Of a DNA stretch of 7,162 nt, positions 5,444 to 7,162 are shown in pieces. Below the pieces are notes generated by a model that made no database searches, was not told where the DNA came from, and saw nothing but the letters and a program-made list of their open reading frames with translations. The translations under genes and the position numbers were made by a program. Location of the stretch: the NCBI GenBank assembly GCA_001800185.1, contig MGUX01000046.1, forward strand, positions 1 through 7,162, given 5' to 3'. The DNA is from Elusimicrobia bacterium RIFCSPLOWO2_12_FULL_59_9 (GTDB lineage Bacteria; Elusimicrobiota; Elusimicrobia; O2-12-FULL-59-9). Position 1 is the first letter of the stretch. Every line of letters begins with the position of its first letter.

Positions 5444-6618
5444 AGCTTTTCCGCCGGCGGCGCCGCGTCTTGAAAATCGGCGGACGCCGGATCGTCCCGC
5501 CGTCTGGACTCGGAGCGCTCCGCCTCCCGGGCCATTTCCATGACCCAGCGCTCCAGATTCGGGTGCGGCGCGAATGTTTCGCCGCTCCAAAGGTACGGCA
5601 GTCCCTTCAGCGCCTCGCCGATGTGGCTTTCAACCCCGCCCCGGGCGATTAGGCAGGGGACCACGATAACCCGGCTGGTTTTTCCGGCCGCCCGCAATTG
5701 GGCGCGCAATAGGCCGCGAGCTCTTTCTTTGACCGCCGCCGGGGCGTCGTCGCGCAGCGTGCCCGAGATGATTTTTTTGAAGGGCTGCAGGTTCCGCCGG
5801 CGCGCCAAAGCGTTGATCCCCTTCCCCAAGCGCGACATGACATCCAACCAGCGCCGGTTGTCGGATTCCGAAACCGGGCCGTGGCCTATTAAAAACAGCG
5901 TCTCTCGGCCGGGCTCCCGGCTCAGGGCCTTGGCCCGGTCTAAGATGATTTCGGCGGCCAAAGGATGAGAGTCCAGAGCCGGCGTGAGCACCAACGGCAG
6001 GCGGGTGCGAATTCGCTCCATGGAGATCGAATGGGCGTGGCCGGCGCGCTCCATCCGGCGTAAATCTCTCATCAGCTCCGTGGAAGGATTGGACCTGAGG
6101 CCCAGCACATAACGCGTGTGCTCGATGATGGAGGAATGGGAGCAGACGAAAAGGGGGACGACGATGAGGCGATTGACGTTTTCTTTGGATAGTTCGTCGA
6201 TCGCTTGTTGAATCGTGTGGGAATCGGCCATGCCGAAGGCGACCGCCGTGGGGTAGGCGCCTTTAAGGGCGCGCTTGAGTTTGAGAACCTCATCTTCCCA
6301 AGGAGGGGTTCCGCCATGAGCTAAAAGTATGATCCCCGCCGTTCCCAGAGCTCGCGGCGCCTGGGGCGGAGTCAGAGACTCCGACCCCTGGGGCACCGGA
6401 GGTGCTGCTCCGCGCGCCAGGCCGAGGTCGGAGCCCTCGGCACCTGATGCGCCGGGGGCGCTGTTCCGAGGCGCTGATCCGGCGGTGGGGGGCATGCCGG
6501 CGGCCGGGAGGAGGCCCGACGCCGGGGCCTTAATTGCGGCCGCGGCGCATAGGAGCAGGCTCAAAATCAAGACAGCCGAATTTCCGGAAAAGCGGGGTTT
6601 TTTCCTTGGGGGACGCAT
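5440..6618 (-). CDS. Exported CbiX-type (class II chelatase) tandem-domain protein
   Basis: This 392-residue protein resembles CbiX/SirB chelatases, which insert Co or Fe into sirohydrochlorin. The N-terminus reads MRPPRKKPRFSGNSAV followed by a hydrophobic stretch LILSLLLCAAAA, a typical Sec signal peptide. No clean lipobox is seen, because Cys is preceded by Leu. Next comes a Pro/Ala/Gly-rich linker (about 35-90). Chelatase-like repeat one follows with ILLAHGG (His101) and VVPLFVCSHSSIIEH (His161, His167). Repeat two has LFLIGHGP (His246) and VVPCLIARGGVESHIG (His332), then GLPYLWSGETFAPHP. The candidate metal-binding His of each half is therefore kept. The final 30 residues are charged and low in complexity. 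I chose the ATG at 6618 because it opens directly on a basic signal-peptide head; a TTG at 6642 would add eight residues. Known CbiX enzymes are cytoplasmic, so an exported form is odd. Its true substrate is uncertain; metal or tetrapyrrole handling outside the cytoplasm is only an inference. Confidence 0.75.
   Translation of the reverse strand: MRPPRKKPRFSGNSAVLILSLLLCAAAAIKAPASGLLPAAGMPPTAGSAPRNSAPGASGAEGSDLGLARGAAPPVPQGSESLTPPQAPRALGTAGIILLAHGGTPPWEDEVLKLKRALKGAYPTAVAFGMADSHTIQQAIDELSKENVNRLIVVPLFVCSHSSIIEHTRYVLGLRSNPSTELMRDLRRMERAGHAHSISMERIRTRLPLVLTPALDSHPLAAEIILDRAKALSREPGRETLFLIGHGPVSESDNRRWLDVMSRLGKGINALARRRNLQPFKKIISGTLRDDAPAAVKERARGLLRAQLRAAGKTSRVIVVPCLIARGGVESHIGEALKGLPYLWSGETFAPHPNLERWVMEMAREAERSESRRRDDPASADFQDAAPPAEKL
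6360..6441. repeat. Cluster of small perfect inverted repeats in linker-coding DNA
   Basis: Three palindromic units follow one another inside the low-complexity linker of the CbiX-like gene. GGAGTC-AGA-GACTCC is at 6368-6382, flanked by 8-bp direct repeats CCTGGGGC (6360-6367 and 6387-6394). GCACC-GGA-GGTGC is at 6393-6405, overlapping the alternative CGGAG/CTCCG pair at 6397-6412. GCCGAGG/CCTCGGC with a 7-nt loop is at 6421-6441. The cluster leaves the reading frame open. It could be a REP-like palindromic element tolerated in a linker, or simply GC-rich low-complexity coding DNA. Confidence 0.4.
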
Positions 6619-6632
6619 GGATGACGAAGTGA

Positions 6633-6661
6633 ATTCTATCAAACTCGCATGGGGGCCGCAA
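6633..6661 (-). promoter_or_regulatory. Weak candidate sigma-70-type promoter upstream of the CbiX-like gene
   Basis: On the minus strand, TTGCGG (6661-6656) is followed after exactly 17 nt by TAGAAT (6638-6633), a 5/6 match to the -10 consensus; the -35 match is poor at 3/6. Transcription would start about 8 nt before the ATG at 6618, giving a nearly leaderless message. That agrees with the absence of a Shine-Dalgarno site there. The 56-nt gap is otherwise featureless, without a terminator hairpin, so read-through from the upstream gene is also possible. Confidence 0.25.
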
Positions 6662-6674
6662 TAAGGCGAGAAAG

Positions 6675-7162
6675 CTATTCTAACGGCTCCTCCGGCAGAT
6701 AATCGTCTCCTTCGCCCGCCGGCAACTCATCGGAGGAAAGCTCATCGGATGTTTCCTCCGCCGTGTCCGAAATTCCGGGCATTGCCTCATTTTCAGGCGG
6801 TTTTTGAGCGGCGGGAACCGGCGGCGCGGCAGGTTTGACTTTGCGGCCGCGGGATTTGGAAGGCTTAGGGTCGGCGGGAGTTAACGGAGCGGGGGAGGCC
6901 ATTCCTTTCAGGAGGTCCCGGGCCGAAGGGCTGGTTCCGCTGATCGTCTTTTTCCTTAAATCAACCTCGAAGATATACTTGGCCTGGATGATCGTGCCGT
7001 TGGTGGCGGAGTTGGCTTTGGAAACCTCGAACCTGACCATGAAAGTTTTTGCGTCGCCCAGCGGGACCGCCGACCAGCCGGCGTTGTGGCCGTCCCGGGG
7101 GGAGTTAAGGAACGAGGAGTTTAGCCATTTTTCGATGGTTTCCCGGCCGGAATCCAAAGGAT
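6675..7162 (-). CDS. Hypothetical protein with basic patch and acidic tail (5' end outside window)
   Basis: The reading frame enters from the right edge and ends in TAG at 6677-6675, so only the C-terminal 162 or so residues are visible. An in-frame TTG near 7157 exists, but the frame stays open past it and I treat the gene as partial. The first 85 visible residues look folded, with alternating strands such as TFMVRFEVSKAN and IIQAKYIFEVDLRKKTISG. The rest is probably disordered: a Pro/Lys stretch with the basic patch KSRGRKVK, then a strongly acidic tail containing a tandem SDELS-SDELP repeat. No membrane segment or known motif is seen. It lies 56 nt upstream of the CbiX-like gene on the same strand. 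I do not recognise the family. Confidence 0.75.
   Translation of the reverse strand, partial: PLDSGRETIEKWLNSSFLNSPRDGHNAGWSAVPLGDAKTFMVRFEVSKANSATNGTIIQAKYIFEVDLRKKTISGTSPSARDLLKGMASPAPLTPADPKPSKSRGRKVKPAAPPVPAAQKPPENEAMPGISDTAEETSDELSSDELPAGEGDDYLPEEPLE

Noticed and set aside
6520..6600. Lipoprotein signal in the CbiX-like protein
   Set aside because: The Cys in LSLLLCAAAA is preceded by Leu rather than Gly, Ala or Ser, so a plain Sec signal peptide is more likely.
6726..6749. 15-bp spaced repeat of CTCATCGGA
   Set aside because: It encodes the tandem SDEL motif of the acidic tail and is explained as a short in-frame coding duplication.

Overview
This 7.2 kb window is a dense bacterial locus, visibly GC-rich, from an organism I cannot place with certainty. 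The proteins are all bacterial. ThyX, GlgC, a PhoH/YbeY pair, frequent TTG starts and weak Shine-Dalgarno sites fit an uncultured Gram-negative-type lineage. An Elusimicrobiota- or Omnitrophota-like source is only a guess from the protein style. No rRNA, tRNA, CRISPR array, insertion sequence or phage gene was seen.

Left part, plus strand (1-1228): the last codons of an unidentified gene, then a soluble sensor protein (107-1228). The sensor joins an N-terminal receiver-like domain, which has lost its phospho-acceptor aspartate, to a complete histidine kinase core. Its stop codon abuts the stop codon of the convergent ybeY with no base between them (TGA|TCA).

Rest of the window, minus strand, read right to left: the 3' part of an unknown gene with a charged tail (7162-6675); an apparently exported tandem CbiX-type chelatase (6618-5440); thyX (5411-4689); a chlorite dismutase/HemQ-superfamily protein (4692-3967); glgC (3974-2760); a phoH-family ATPase (2763-1783); and ybeY (1783-1229). 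From thyX onward every junction is a stop/start overlap of 1 to 8 nt. The only larger gaps are 28 nt between cbiX and thyX, exactly spanned by an 11-codon ORF, and 56 nt upstream of cbiX, which holds a weak candidate promoter. This looks like one translationally coupled operon.

The operon combines dTMP synthesis (ThyX), glycogen precursor synthesis (GlgC) and 16S rRNA processing/ribosome quality control (PhoH-YbeY) with two tetrapyrrole-family proteins that are both atypical. The chelatase-like protein carries a signal peptide and a low-complexity linker, and the chlorite dismutase-like protein appears to lack the heme-ligating histidine and the catalytic Tyr/Lys of coproheme decarboxylases. 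The items most worth follow-up are these two proteins, the degenerate receiver, and a cluster of small perfect inverted repeats in the linker-coding DNA of the chelatase gene.
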